Of a stretch of 64,000 bases of DNA, positions 9,317 through 18,221 are shown one piece after another (within the stretch, counting starts at the first letter, position 1; every line of letters starts with the position of its first letter). The position numbers were made by a program, and so were the translations under genes. This DNA comes from R-RK-3 sp031399085 (GTDB lineage Bacteria > Pseudomonadota > Alphaproteobacteria > Rhizobiales > Rhodomicrobiaceae): contig JANNOQ010000071.1 in NCBI GenBank assembly GCA_031399085.1, positions 106,080 through 170,079 of the forward strand. Direction: 5' to 3'. The notes beneath the pieces are model-generated. The model saw only the letters and a list, made by a program, of their open reading frames with translations. It searched no databases and was not told the origin of the DNA.

Positions 9317-9880
9317 GTGCCCCAACCCGAATTTCATTTCACCGTGTCGCCAATGCCCAGCCCGATTGGCGAGATGCGGCTCGTCACCGATGAACGCGGG
9401 GTTCTGCGCGCCCTGGATTGGACCGATCATAGGGAGCGCATGCAGCGTCTTCTCGCTCGCCATTACGGCCACGATAGGGTTCGGCTCACGGACGGACCCA
9501 CGCCAGCCGCGCTTAGCGATCGGCTCGATGCGTATTTCGCCGGCGAGCTCGATGCGATCGAAGACGTGCCGGTCGAAACGCGGGGCACACTGTTTCAGCG
9601 GCAAGTCTGGACGGCGTTGCGGCTCATTCCCTCGGGACAGACCGTCAGCTACAGCGCGCAGGCGGCAAAGATCGGACGCCCGTCGGCGGTGCGCGCGGTT
9701 GGGCTGGCCAACGGCGCCAATCCCGTTGGGCTGGTTGTGCCCTGCCACCGCGTCATCGGCGCGGATGGGTCTCTTACTGGCTACGGTGGTGGGATGCAGC
9801 GCAAAACCTGGCTGCTTCGCCATGAGGGGGCCAGGTTCAAGCAGACCGCCGAACAAGCAACGCTTTCCTTGCCGCTTTGA
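9317..9880 (+). CDS. ogt: Methylated-DNA--protein-cysteine S-methyltransferase (Ogt/AGT)
   Basis: 187 residues starting at GTG 9317, with CGGAGG seven to ten bases upstream. Suicide DNA-repair protein that moves the alkyl group from O6-alkylguanine to its own Cys. The active-site motif VVPCHRVIGADGSLTGYGGG is intact (acceptor Cys in PCHR), preceded by the helix-turn-helix region with FQRQVWTALRLIPSGQTVSY. There is no Ada-type N-terminal zinc domain, so it is a stand-alone enzyme. It converges on the DUF1194 gene with only 11 bases between stop codons. Confidence 0.93.
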   Translation: MPQPEFHFTVSPMPSPIGEMRLVTDERGVLRALDWTDHRERMQRLLARHYGHDRVRLTDGPTPAALSDRLDAYFAGELDAIEDVPVETRGTLFQRQVWTALRLIPSGQTVSYSAQAAKIGRPSAVRAVGLANGANPVGLVVPCHRVIGADGSLTGYGGGMQRKTWLLRHEGARFKQTAEQATLSLPL

Positions 9881-9891
9881 CCGCCACACTC

Positions 9892-10656
9892 TTAATCCGG
9901 CGGCGATGGCACCAGGTCTTTGGCAAAGCCTAGCCGCACTTTGCCATCCGGCTGCAGGCCGGCGATTTCAAGAATCAACTTGCGTCGCACGGCCAGCTCG
10001 AAGCTCTCGCGATCCTTGGCCGTGACCACGAACGCGCCGGGTCCGCCGATGATTTGCTGCTCGAACGCTTTCTCCAGATCGTAGGAGACAGGCCGCCCGC
10101 CGCAATCCGCCTCGCGGCACAGGATCGGCAGTCCATTAATGACGATCCCTGCGGCAACCGCCGCGTCTCTCGCCGCGCTGATCGAGACGCCGTCCCAGCT
10201 ATTGGCGCTGTCGCCGGAGAGGTCCATGACCATCCGCTCGCCGCGATAGGCGTTCGTCTGGATCAGCTCGCGGCCTTTCTCCAGCGCGCTGCCAATGGCG
10301 TTATAGCCGTAGGCCCGCTTCGGCGCGGCAACCAGCGCGGCCGCGAAGCCCTTCGCGCTTTCGAGGCCGTCGATGATCGTCCAGGGCACGACGACATCCT
10401 GATGCCGGGCGTCACCCCATTCGACATAGGTCACGGCAATGCGTTGGAGCGGGCCTTGTTTGATGGCGCTGAGCACGTCCGGATGCGTCAAAGCCTCCGC
10501 GTGGCCATTCCGCTGAAAGGCCGTTTCGGCACTGTCAATGGAGCCAGAACTGTCGGCGAGGAAGACGAGCTCGATGTCGACATCCTCGGCATTCGCGGGC
10601 GAGGCGGCGAGGAAAAGTCCGAACAAGCAAGCCGAAATCAGACAATGTGAAATCAT
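9892..10656 (-). CDS. Secreted DUF1194 (von Willebrand factor A-like) protein
   Basis: 254 residues from the ATG at 10656, which places a Sec signal at the N-terminus (hydrophobic run ending SPANA); an upstream ATG at 10692 would add a charged leader. The mature part begins DIELVFLADSSGSID, the metal-ion-dependent adhesion site (DxSxS) of VWA-type domains, followed by a MVMDLSGDSANSWDG segment characteristic of DUF1194. Two Cys pairs (LCREADCGG) suggest a disulphide in the periplasm. The family has no firmly assigned function. It is convergent with ogt and divergent from the patatin gene. Confidence 0.75.
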   Translation of the reverse strand: MISHCLISACLFGLFLAASPANAEDVDIELVFLADSSGSIDSAETAFQRNGHAEALTHPDVLSAIKQGPLQRIAVTYVEWGDARHQDVVVPWTIIDGLESAKGFAAALVAAPKRAYGYNAIGSALEKGRELIQTNAYRGERMVMDLSGDSANSWDGVSISAARDAAVAAGIVINGLPILCREADCGGRPVSYDLEKAFEQQIIGGPGAFVVTAKDRESFELAVRRKLILEIAGLQPDGKVRLGFAKDLVPSPPD

Positions 10657-10874
10657 CGACCACCATAAAAAGCGAGCACCCTCAGCGCTCATGCTAGCAC
10701 GCGGCGGCCAAAAGCCGGCAACTGCAATGCCAGGGTCATTTTAGGTGTATTGGAAGGACGAGATTTGATCTAACCACGCCCACCAAACGCCGCCCACGCC
10801 TCAAAGCAACTCTGGTGCAAAATCAGAGCTCAACTGCTAGTTTGACACCACCATTTATTTCCTGGGGGGGCAAT

Positions 10875-13760
10875 ATGGATATTCATAAATCGGACGTTGT
10901 CGAGGAAAGAGCGTCGGCCTGGCGCGTGTTCCTGAGGACGGTGAGGGCAAGCTGGATCAGTCTTCTCAGCATCGTGGTCGGCTATTTGGCGTTTGTCGTT
11001 GTAACCGAAAGTCAGGATTTGCTTCTCGATGTCCGCAAGCTGCCCTCTGAAGGTATCTTGTTTTGGACCGGATTTTTCCTCGCCACCTACTTCTTCTGGG
11101 TCAGCATGGTGACAAGCGGCGCCCGTTTGCTGATCCTCCAGAGATTAAAAGACATTGGAATTGATAATCAAAAACGTTTTAGTTTCTACACGTCGATACT
11201 GCCAAAAATATATGTTTTTTTCGTTTATGCTGTTGTATTAACGGGATTATATATTGCGTTCGGTAACATGCCTGGCACGGAAGGCGGAGCGTTTGAATAT
11301 TCATGGCTAATCTATATTGCCGTTGCGGTTGTATTTACATTTGTTTATTTTCGCTTTTTGTTTGGATTTATATATAATATTTTAAAATCATCTATCGGCA
11401 GGCCGCTAGCTGCATTGGCACCAGCCGCGTTTTACACCTTACTGACGGTCCTGGGATTCGCGCTAATAGACACATTGGCAACCAAAAGCCAAACAATCGA
11501 GGCTTACACAAAAAATCACCTCGTTACCCTGCTGATCTTCACGATCATCTCTTTCGGCCTGGCTATATACGATAATTTTTTCCGGCAACGTCGCTTTTGG
11601 TTTGTCCGCCAATGGGAGCGGCACTATCCGCGCCAATTGCAGGCCTTTAACCGTTTTTGCGAGCGCCTTTTCGGCGTGTTTCCGCTGCCGATGGACGAAA
11701 GCCGAGCCCTGGTTCCTGAGCGCGCGCCGAATTACCTCGGCGCCGAGCGTCTCGCCGATTTGCGGCGTGAGCAAATCCACCTCACCTGCGCCGTGCTCGC
11801 CGTCGCTTTCGTGACTTCCATGCTCATCGTATTTCACTTCATCTCTTATTGGATTCAGCAATATTTTCCCGCAATGCCAGCGCTGCTGAGCGATAATCTT
11901 TGGCTCAAGCGCGCCGCTTTTCTGCCGCTGGTGCTCGGCGGCACCGTCTCGATCCTTACGGTCCTGGCGCTGATCTCGTACCGCATCAAATTTCCAATCA
12001 TCGTCATTCTGATCGCTGCCGGCTTTACGCTGACGTTTTTTCTTGGCGACGGTCACGATGTCCGCCGGATTACGGCTGACAATTCGAAACTTCCGATCGA
12101 AACGCGCTATGTCGGCTTGAATGCGTCGGTTGCCGCCTGGAAAGCTGCCAATGGCTGGGATGAAGCGCGGTGTCCGACCGCCGCGCCCGACGATCCCTCG
12201 TGCCCGCGGCCGATCATCGTGGCGACGGAGGGTGGCGCCAGCCGGTCGGCGTTCTTTACCGCCAGTATTCTGGGCAAGCTTGAGGATCTGACCGCCGAAA
12301 ATCCGGCCTCGATGCGCCCGTTCAGCCAACAGCTTTTCGGCATATCGAGCGTATCGGGCGGATCACTTGGCGCCGGAATCTACGCGGCAATGCTGTTCGC
12401 CAAACAGAAGGATTCCGGTGCCGCGGCGTGCCTCGGGCCTGGCAGTACGACGGAATGCAAAGACGGCCTTTATTCCCAGCGGCTTTGGTTCCGCAATATT
12501 GTCGGGAGCAAGGACGATTTTGTGCAGGACCGCTTCATGCACCAAATGACGGCTCAGGCGATTTCCAGCAACGACTTCCTCACCTCCACCATCATCGCCC
12601 TTCTGGCGAGGGACGCATTGCAGCTTTCATCGCTGCCGTTCGTCTGGGATCGCGCGGCGACCTTAGAAGCCAATTGGGAAGAGGCGTTTCAAGCGGTCCT
12701 GAAGCCGATGCTCGGCGGGGATGATCCGTCCACACGCAACATTTTCGGCAATCCGCTTTCGTCCTTCGCCTGGGATGCGCAACACTGGCGGCCGCTGCTG
12801 GTGATGAACAGCACTTCAGTCAATTCCGGCCGTCGCGTCATCGCGACAAGCCTCAATCCTGTCGGGTTGGACGACAATGGCGCCGGCTTCAGAGTGTTCG
12901 AGGACACGCATAATTTTTATGAGCTGGCCTGCGACAAAACCATATCCGAAAGGTCCATCAGCAGCTTCTTTCCGCAGCTGTTGCGCGCGCGCTGGCGTGA
13001 CCTTTGCGCGCAAGCGGCGGAGGGCGATCTGATTTCCAGCGAATTCGACATTCCGCTGAGCACGGCGATTTCGCTTTCGGCGCGTTTTCCGTTCGTGTCT
13101 CCGCACGGCAATGTGCGCAATCAGAATGTTCGCGTCACCGACCACCTGGTCGATGGCGGCTATTTCGACAATTCCGGTGCGGTGACGGCGCTGGAGCTGG
13201 CGCGCTCGATTAAGCGCGTCGACCGCAATCTGCGGCCTTACATCGTCCAAATATCAAACGAGCCGGAATTTTTCGGAACATGCGGTCCAACGGGAGACGC
13301 GGCACTGCCTCCCAAAATTATCGACCCCGGAGAGGTGTCGCTATTGGAAACCCCGGGCGACCTTTTGGCGCTCAATTCGACCCGCAATGCGCGCAGCTTC
13401 CACACCGGCTTTGAACTTTCGGGTCGCATCAAGACTGCGAACGACGAGATTCCTTCACACTCGCTCTTCTTTCCCTGCTCGCAGACACGGCAGTCCTCGG
13501 CAACGGCGCTGCTGAATTTTCTGCGGCCTCTTGTAGGCATGAGCCGCGTCGCGCGGGCCATGCCGGAGCCGGCCAGCGAGAAAAAATCCATTTCGATGAA
13601 CTGGTGGCTGTCGCCGCCGGTCCAAGCCTATCTCGACTCTCAGCTTTGCGGCACCGGCAAATCGGAGGCGGTTTGGCGCAGCGTGCTGGAGCTATTGCGC
13701 AAGGATCTTGGCGCCAATATACCGGCGGCCTGCCTCAACACGCGCAGATATGTCCGCTAA
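10875..13760 (+). CDS. Multi-pass membrane protein with C-terminal patatin-like phospholipase domain
   Basis: 961 residues from the ATG at 10875, which follows a GGGGGG run; an in-frame GTG at 10815 is the alternative. About nine hydrophobic segments fill residues 15-400. The C-terminal half carries patatin-type lipase elements: an oxyanion loop EGGASRSAFF near residue 450, a nucleophile region GISSVSGGSLGA near 490, and DHLVDGGYFDNSG near 758 supplying the Asp of the Ser-Asp dyad. The Ser context (VSGGS) resembles cPLA2-like GxSGS more than plant-type GTSAG. Bases 11160-11420 are clearly AT-richer than the surroundings. A membrane-embedded phospholipase or acyl hydrolase is inferred; the substrate is unknown. 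Confidence 0.72.
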   Translation: MDIHKSDVVEERASAWRVFLRTVRASWISLLSIVVGYLAFVVVTESQDLLLDVRKLPSEGILFWTGFFLATYFFWVSMVTSGARLLILQRLKDIGIDNQKRFSFYTSILPKIYVFFVYAVVLTGLYIAFGNMPGTEGGAFEYSWLIYIAVAVVFTFVYFRFLFGFIYNILKSSIGRPLAALAPAAFYTLLTVLGFALIDTLATKSQTIEAYTKNHLVTLLIFTIISFGLAIYDNFFRQRRFWFVRQWERHYPRQLQAFNRFCERLFGVFPLPMDESRALVPERAPNYLGAERLADLRREQIHLTCAVLAVAFVTSMLIVFHFISYWIQQYFPAMPALLSDNLWLKRAAFLPLVLGGTVSILTVLALISYRIKFPIIVILIAAGFTLTFFLGDGHDVRRITADNSKLPIETRYVGLNASVAAWKAANGWDEARCPTAAPDDPSCPRPIIVATEGGASRSAFFTASILGKLEDLTAENPASMRPFSQQLFGISSVSGGSLGAGIYAAMLFAKQKDSGAAACLGPGSTTECKDGLYSQRLWFRNIVGSKDDFVQDRFMHQMTAQAISSNDFLTSTIIALLARDALQLSSLPFVWDRAATLEANWEEAFQAVLKPMLGGDDPSTRNIFGNPLSSFAWDAQHWRPLLVMNSTSVNSGRRVIATSLNPVGLDDNGAGFRVFEDTHNFYELACDKTISERSISSFFPQLLRARWRDLCAQAAEGDLISSEFDIPLSTAISLSARFPFVSPHGNVRNQNVRVTDHLVDGGYFDNSGAVTALELARSIKRVDRNLRPYIVQISNEPEFFGTCGPTGDAALPPKIIDPGEVSLLETPGDLLALNSTRNARSFHTGFELSGRIKTANDEIPSHSLFFPCSQTRQSSATALLNFLRPLVGMSRVARAMPEPASEKKSISMNWWLSPPVQAYLDSQLCGTGKSEAVWRSVLELLRKDLGANIPAACLNTRRYVR

Positions 13761-13835
13761 ACGGCGTCGCCCCGCGGCTTCGCCTCCGCGACGTGGACTT
13801 CCCGGCGGAAGCGGGCTGCCGGATTTCAGCATATT

Positions 13836-13870
13836 CGCTCCATCGCGTTGGCGCGATGGAGCGGCATTTT
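13836..13870 (+). terminator. Rho-independent terminator after the patatin-like gene
   Basis: A 12-base-pair perfect stem (CGCTCCATCGCG and its complement) with a TTGG loop is followed shortly by a run of five T. It lies 75 bases after the patatin-gene stop and directly abuts the stop of the convergent methyltransferase gene, so it may serve both. Confidence 0.75.
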
Positions 13871-14920
13871 TCAGGGCCGTGCTTCGAGCACCATGTTGAA
13901 CGGCGTCTCAGCCGCACGCCTGAATCGCGAGAAACCCGCCTCGCGGGCGACGTCGCCCAAGCGCTTCTCACCGGCTTGCGCGCCCAGCGCCGCTCCAACC
14001 TCCTGATTGAGCGAGGCGGGAACGCAGATGCTGGTCGAAAAGGCATAGTAAACCCGCCCGACCGGGTTGAGGTTGTCCGCAAGGCTGTCGCCAGCGTTTG
14101 GCTCGACCAGCATCAAGGTGCCGTCCGGCTTCATCGTCTCGCGGATATGCCGAGCCGCGCCGACCGGATCGCCCATGTCGTGCAGAGCGTCAAACATGGT
14201 GACGAGATCGAAATCCGACCCGGAATAATCCTGCGCGCGCGCCGTCTCGAACCGGATGTTGTCAATGCCGGCCGCGTGCCGCCTGGCGTGGTCGATCGAG
14301 CCCTGATGGAAATCGATCCCCACGAACTCGGAGTTTGGAAACGCGGCGGCCATGATGAACGTCGATGCGCCATGTCCGCAGCCAACATCCGCAACCTTGG
14401 CGCCGCGCGCCAGCTTCTCGACGACGCCGTCGAGAGCCGGCAGCCACGCGGCGACGAGATTGGCCTTATAACCTGGCCGGAAAAACCGCTCGACGCCGCA
14501 AAACAAGCAATTGCAGTGATCGCCCCAGCCGACGCCCTTGCCGCTCTTAAAGGCCTGGGTGAGTTTGCTCTCGTCGGCAAAGACGGCGGCAATCGAATAG
14601 AAACCGCCCGTCATGTAAACCGGACTTTCGTCATCGGCGAGCACGGCCGCCTGCTCCGGCGAGAGGGAGAACGCGCCCGTCTCCGCATCGAAGCTGACGA
14701 AACCGGACGCGGCCTGCGCCGAGAGCCATTCGCGCACATAGCGCTCATGCGTATCCGTTCTTTCGGCAAGCCCAATCGCAGTCAGCGGACCGCTTGCGGC
14801 CAAGGCCCGATAGAGGCCGAGCTTGTCGCCAGTTACCACCAGCGCCGCATTCGCCGCCGCGCCCATTTCGTTCACCATCATCCCGAGCAAAGGCTCGAGT
14901 TTCGTCATATCCAGGTCCAT
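13871..14920 (-). CDS. Class I SAM-dependent methyltransferase with N-terminal winged-helix domain
   Basis: 349 residues. Residues 1-90 resemble the dimerisation/winged-helix domain of O-methyltransferases of the hydroxyindole/ubiquinone-like type (AERTDTHERYVREWLSAQA). The Rossmann SAM site follows near residue 175: VADVGCGHGASTFIMA (motif I) and FVGIDFHQGSIDHAR (motif II), then DLVTMFDALHDMGDP and the post-motif KPDGTLMLVEP. The substrate cannot be deduced. The gene stands alone on the minus strand between the patatin gene and the divergent GlxA-type regulator. Confidence 0.8.
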   Translation of the reverse strand: MDLDMTKLEPLLGMMVNEMGAAANAALVVTGDKLGLYRALAASGPLTAIGLAERTDTHERYVREWLSAQAASGFVSFDAETGAFSLSPEQAAVLADDESPVYMTGGFYSIAAVFADESKLTQAFKSGKGVGWGDHCNCLFCGVERFFRPGYKANLVAAWLPALDGVVEKLARGAKVADVGCGHGASTFIMAAAFPNSEFVGIDFHQGSIDHARRHAAGIDNIRFETARAQDYSGSDFDLVTMFDALHDMGDPVGAARHIRETMKPDGTLMLVEPNAGDSLADNLNPVGRVYYAFSTSICVPASLNQEVGAALGAQAGEKRLGDVAREAGFSRFRRAAETPFNMVLEARP

Positions 14921-15036
14921 TGCTCAGATCCTCTCGACTTGCTTGATGCAGCGTTCGGCGCTGTCATGGCGAGCAGATAGCCTTTGCGCGGCGAAGGCGT
15001 CAGAGGCAGAATGGCCGGGATGGAGCCAGATGAGCC

Positions 15037-16125
15037 ATGCCGAGCCGATCAACGCGCCCAAACCGCATTCATGTCAGCCTGGCCGTCTTCCCAGAGTGCG
15101 ATCCGTCGATCATTTATGGCGTTTTCGATACGCTGTGGGCCGCCGGCCGGTTCTGGAACGAGCTGAAGGGTCTGCCCCCGGGCGAGCCAATGTTCGAGCC
15201 GCGTTTGGTTGCCGCCGATGCAGGCCCCATGGAGTTGATTACCGGCGTCAGCATCATTCCGCAGGACACAATCGACGATGTTGCGCGCACCGACGTTGTG
15301 TTCGTGCCGAACGTCATGATCTCGACGGCCGAAAGTCTGCGCCGACTCGACCGGCGCATGCTGGACTGGATCAGGCGGATGCATCGCGGCGGCGCGCAGC
15401 TCTTTGCGACCTGCGGCGGCTCGCTCGCGCTTGCGGAGGCCGGACTGCTCGACGGCCAGCAGGCGACGACGCACTGGATGTTCGCGCCACTCTTCCGCAG
15501 CGAATATCCGGGCGTCGCGCTGCACGAAGACCGCATTCTGGTGCAAACCGGACCGGGACACAGCATCGCTTGCGCCGGCGGCGCTTCGTCCTGGCAAGAT
15601 TTGGTGCTGCTGCTGATCGCCAAGCACGCCGGCACGGAAGAAGCCATTCGCATCTCCAAAATATTCCTCTACCAATGGCACCGCGACGGACAGCTTCCTT
15701 ACGCGTCGATGATCGCCAACATCAAGCACGGCGATGCCGTGATTCTGCGCTGCCAGAGCTGGCTCGCCAACAATTACGAGCGCCACGATATCGTGACGGA
15801 ATTGGTGCGCGAATCGGGTCTTCCCAAACGCACCTTCGACCGGCGTTTTAAGGCCGCGACCGGCTACGCGCCGCTCGGCTATATCCAGGCTCTGCGGATC
15901 GAGGAGGCCAAGCAAATACTGGAAACCGGCCCGGCGCCTGTCGAGGCGGTCGCGCGCGAGGTGGGATATGAGGATACGGCCTCATTCCGGCGGTTGTTCA
16001 ATCGCCTCGCAGGGATGACACCGGGCGAATACCGGCGCAAGTTCCAGGTTCCTAGCTTTGTCGAACAAGCAAGATCCGGCGGCCGCGAGGCGTTCGAGAC
16101 CGCGATCCCAGCCGTTTCAAACTGA
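15037..16125 (+). CDS. GlxA-family transcriptional regulator (DJ-1/PfpI + AraC)
   Basis: 362 residues. The N-terminal 200 residues are a DJ-1/PfpI (class I glutamine amidotransferase-like) domain, with FATCGGSLALAEAGLLDG at the nucleophile-elbow position. The C-terminal 100 residues are an AraC double helix-turn-helix: RTFDRRFKAATGYAPLGYIQ and VAREVGYEDTASFRRLFNR then GMTPGEYRRKF. Such proteins usually activate nearby catabolic genes in response to a small metabolite bound by the amidotransferase-like domain. The flavoenzyme gene starts 63 bases downstream on the same strand, so it is a plausible target or operon partner; the divergent methyltransferase is another. Confidence 0.87.
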   Translation: MPSRSTRPNRIHVSLAVFPECDPSIIYGVFDTLWAAGRFWNELKGLPPGEPMFEPRLVAADAGPMELITGVSIIPQDTIDDVARTDVVFVPNVMISTAESLRRLDRRMLDWIRRMHRGGAQLFATCGGSLALAEAGLLDGQQATTHWMFAPLFRSEYPGVALHEDRILVQTGPGHSIACAGGASSWQDLVLLLIAKHAGTEEAIRISKIFLYQWHRDGQLPYASMIANIKHGDAVILRCQSWLANNYERHDIVTELVRESGLPKRTFDRRFKAATGYAPLGYIQALRIEEAKQILETGPAPVEAVAREVGYEDTASFRRLFNRLAGMTPGEYRRKFQVPSFVEQARSGGREAFETAIPAVSN

Positions 16126-16188
16126 GACACCGGATGTGAAGTGAGATGCAGCCCGCATTCGCCGGTTGCCGTGGGGGGAGAAACAAAC

Positions 16189-17490
16189 ATGGCAAGCGAC
16201 CGGAGACGGCAGCAGGCGGCGTTATCGCCCGGCCGGCTTAGGCAGACCGAAATCTACGTAACCGGCGTCGGCGGCGCGCGGCCCCGCGTTCCGGTCGCGC
16301 CCGAGGCGCTGGAGGCTGAGGCCGTGCGGCGCATGAGCGCCACCGCAGCCGCCTATATCGTAGGCAGCGCGGGGACCGAGTCCACCGCGCGCGGCAATCG
16401 CGCCGCATTCGAGCGGCACCGGATCGTGCCCCGCGTCCTGCGCGACGTGTCGCGGCGCGATCTCTCGGTGACGCTGTTCGGGCGAACCCATCGCGCGCCG
16501 GTGTTGCTCGCACCCGTTGGCGTGCTCGAAATGGTGCATGAGGACGCCGATCTGGCGGTCGCGCGTGCCGCCGCGGCTGAGGATATCGGCTATGTCTTTT
16601 CCAACCAGGCGTCGGTGCCGATAGAGACATGCTCGGCCGCAATGGGCGGCGCGGCGCGCTGGTTCCAGCTCTATTGGAGCAGCGATGATGAATTCGTGCG
16701 CTCGCTGGTTCAGCGCGCGGAGCGCTGCGGCTGCGAGGCCATCGTGGTGACGCTGGATACCACGATCCTCGGCTGGCGCCCCCGCGATCTCGACCTCGCC
16801 TATCTGCCGTTCCTGCACGGGCTGGGTCTGGCGCAATATCTCAGCGACCCGGTGTTCCGCGCCAAAATCCCCGCATCTCCGCCGGACACCGGCTTCAAGC
16901 CGCGCGGGGCAGGCATCGTCAAGGCGGCGATGAGCCTGCGCCGCAAGGGCAAGCAATTCGGCCTGTCGATGGGACAGATGCGCTCGGCTGTGGCGCATTT
17001 CACGCTCACCTATTCGCGCCCCGACCTGACCTGGGCCGACATCGAACGGCTGCGCGGCATGACGAAGCTGCCCATTTTGCTGAAAGGCGTTCGGCATCCG
17101 GACGATGCCAGACTTGCCCGCGAACACGGCGTCGACGGGCTGGTGGTCTCCAATCACGGTGGGCGGCAGGTCGACGGCGAGACCTCCACGATCGACGCAT
17201 TGCCCGGTGTCGTGGCGGCGGCGGGAGACATGCCCGTGCTGCTCGATTCCGGTATTCGCTCTGGCCGTGACGTTGCTGTGGCGCTGGCGCTCGGCGCGAA
17301 GGCGGTGCTGCTTGGTCGGCCGTATGTGTATGGCCTGACGATCGCAGGCGAGCAGGGCGTGCGCGAGGTGATCCGCAATATCATCGGGGAGTTCGATCTG
17401 ACGCTCGCGCTTTCGGGGCTTACGCGCGCGGCGGATCTGAGCGTCGATTGTCTGGCGGGTTTGCGATCAGACCAAATTAGACCCCTGTAG
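16189..17490 (+). CDS. FMN-dependent alpha-hydroxy-acid oxidising enzyme, lactate 2-monooxygenase type
   Basis: 433 residues from the ATG at 16189, which sits after GGGGGGAG; an upstream in-frame GTG at 16141 lacks support. Member of the glycolate oxidase/L-lactate dehydrogenase TIM-barrel family that oxidises (S)-2-hydroxy acids using FMN. Evidence: RAPVLLAPVGVLEMVHEDA, LILLKGV-type Lys segment (LPILLKGVRHPDDA), the catalytic-base motif VVSNHGGRQVDGETS, and the phosphate site DSGIRSGRDVAVALALGAKA. Its extended N-terminus and long insertion around residues 215-270 resemble lactate 2-monooxygenases. Substrate preference is inferred only. It follows the GlxA-type regulator. Confidence 0.85.
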   Translation: MASDRRRQQAALSPGRLRQTEIYVTGVGGARPRVPVAPEALEAEAVRRMSATAAAYIVGSAGTESTARGNRAAFERHRIVPRVLRDVSRRDLSVTLFGRTHRAPVLLAPVGVLEMVHEDADLAVARAAAAEDIGYVFSNQASVPIETCSAAMGGAARWFQLYWSSDDEFVRSLVQRAERCGCEAIVVTLDTTILGWRPRDLDLAYLPFLHGLGLAQYLSDPVFRAKIPASPPDTGFKPRGAGIVKAAMSLRRKGKQFGLSMGQMRSAVAHFTLTYSRPDLTWADIERLRGMTKLPILLKGVRHPDDARLAREHGVDGLVVSNHGGRQVDGETSTIDALPGVVAAAGDMPVLLDSGIRSGRDVAVALALGAKAVLLGRPYVYGLTIAGEQGVREVIRNIIGEFDLTLALSGLTRAADLSVDCLAGLRSDQIRPL

Positions 17491-17493
17491 ATT

Positions 17494-18075
17494 TTAGGTT
17501 TGGAGAGCTTTGCGAAGTCTGATCGCGGCCAGGATAAATCCAGCAACGGCGCCCGCCGCGACAATGAGCCAATACGAAGGCAGAACGCCCTGCGCGATGG
17601 CCGTTGGCGAAATATCGGTAAACAGCGCCGCGACCGCCATCGACGCAATCAATGCAACGAGAATGATGAGTGTCGGCAATAGCGGCGCCCGAAACGCTTG
17701 GCCGAATGTGACCCTGGAGCCTCCGCGCAGCGAGGCGGCCGCGGCCTGCCAGCCAAGCAGGAGCCCGGCGATGGACCCAATGGCGAGGCTTTGCCAAGCG
17801 ACCAGCCCGAGCTTCACACCCAACATGATTCCGCCCACCAGCCCTGAACCCGTCAGCATAAGGCAGAAAAAAGTCGCCCGCAGCACTACGCCCAATCCAG
17901 CCCGGGTCACCGGCAGCGGCGCCGGTTCGAAATTGTCCTCCTCAAAGTCGACTCTGAGCGCCAGCAAGTCTTCGCGTAGCGCCGCTGCGGGCGATTGCGC
18001 GCTCGGCATGACCGGTCGCCGCACACGACTTGCTGCCTCGGCTTCTTCCTGTTGCCGGACCATATCGGGATCCAT
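17494..18075 (-). CDS. Conserved hypothetical integral membrane protein
   Basis: 193 residues from the ATG at 18075, preceded by GGGATGGAG; an upstream ATG at 18123 would add 16 residues. About 70 hydrophilic, acidic, Ala/Arg-rich residues come first, then four hydrophobic segments, including LRATFFCLMLTGSGLVGGIM, PLLPTLIILVALIASMAVAA and SYWLIVAAGAVAGFILAA, ending in the basic tail RLRKALQT. I do not recognise the family. Its stop is three bases from the stop of the convergent flavoenzyme gene. Confidence 0.65.
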   Translation of the reverse strand: MDPDMVRQQEEAEAASRVRRPVMPSAQSPAAALREDLLALRVDFEEDNFEPAPLPVTRAGLGVVLRATFFCLMLTGSGLVGGIMLGVKLGLVAWQSLAIGSIAGLLLGWQAAAASLRGGSRVTFGQAFRAPLLPTLIILVALIASMAVAALFTDISPTAIAQGVLPSYWLIVAAGAVAGFILAAIRLRKALQT

Positions 18076-18221
18076 GATTGCTCCATCCCTGGCGATGATA
18101 GGAACCCGCTTGTCGCGGTGCAAAATGGACTTTCAGCTAAGCAGGCAGCGCCCCGCGAATCAAGCACCGAAGCGGAGCGTAGGAGACGGATGTTCCTCAA
18201 AGAGTTGCTGACCTGAGGCGC

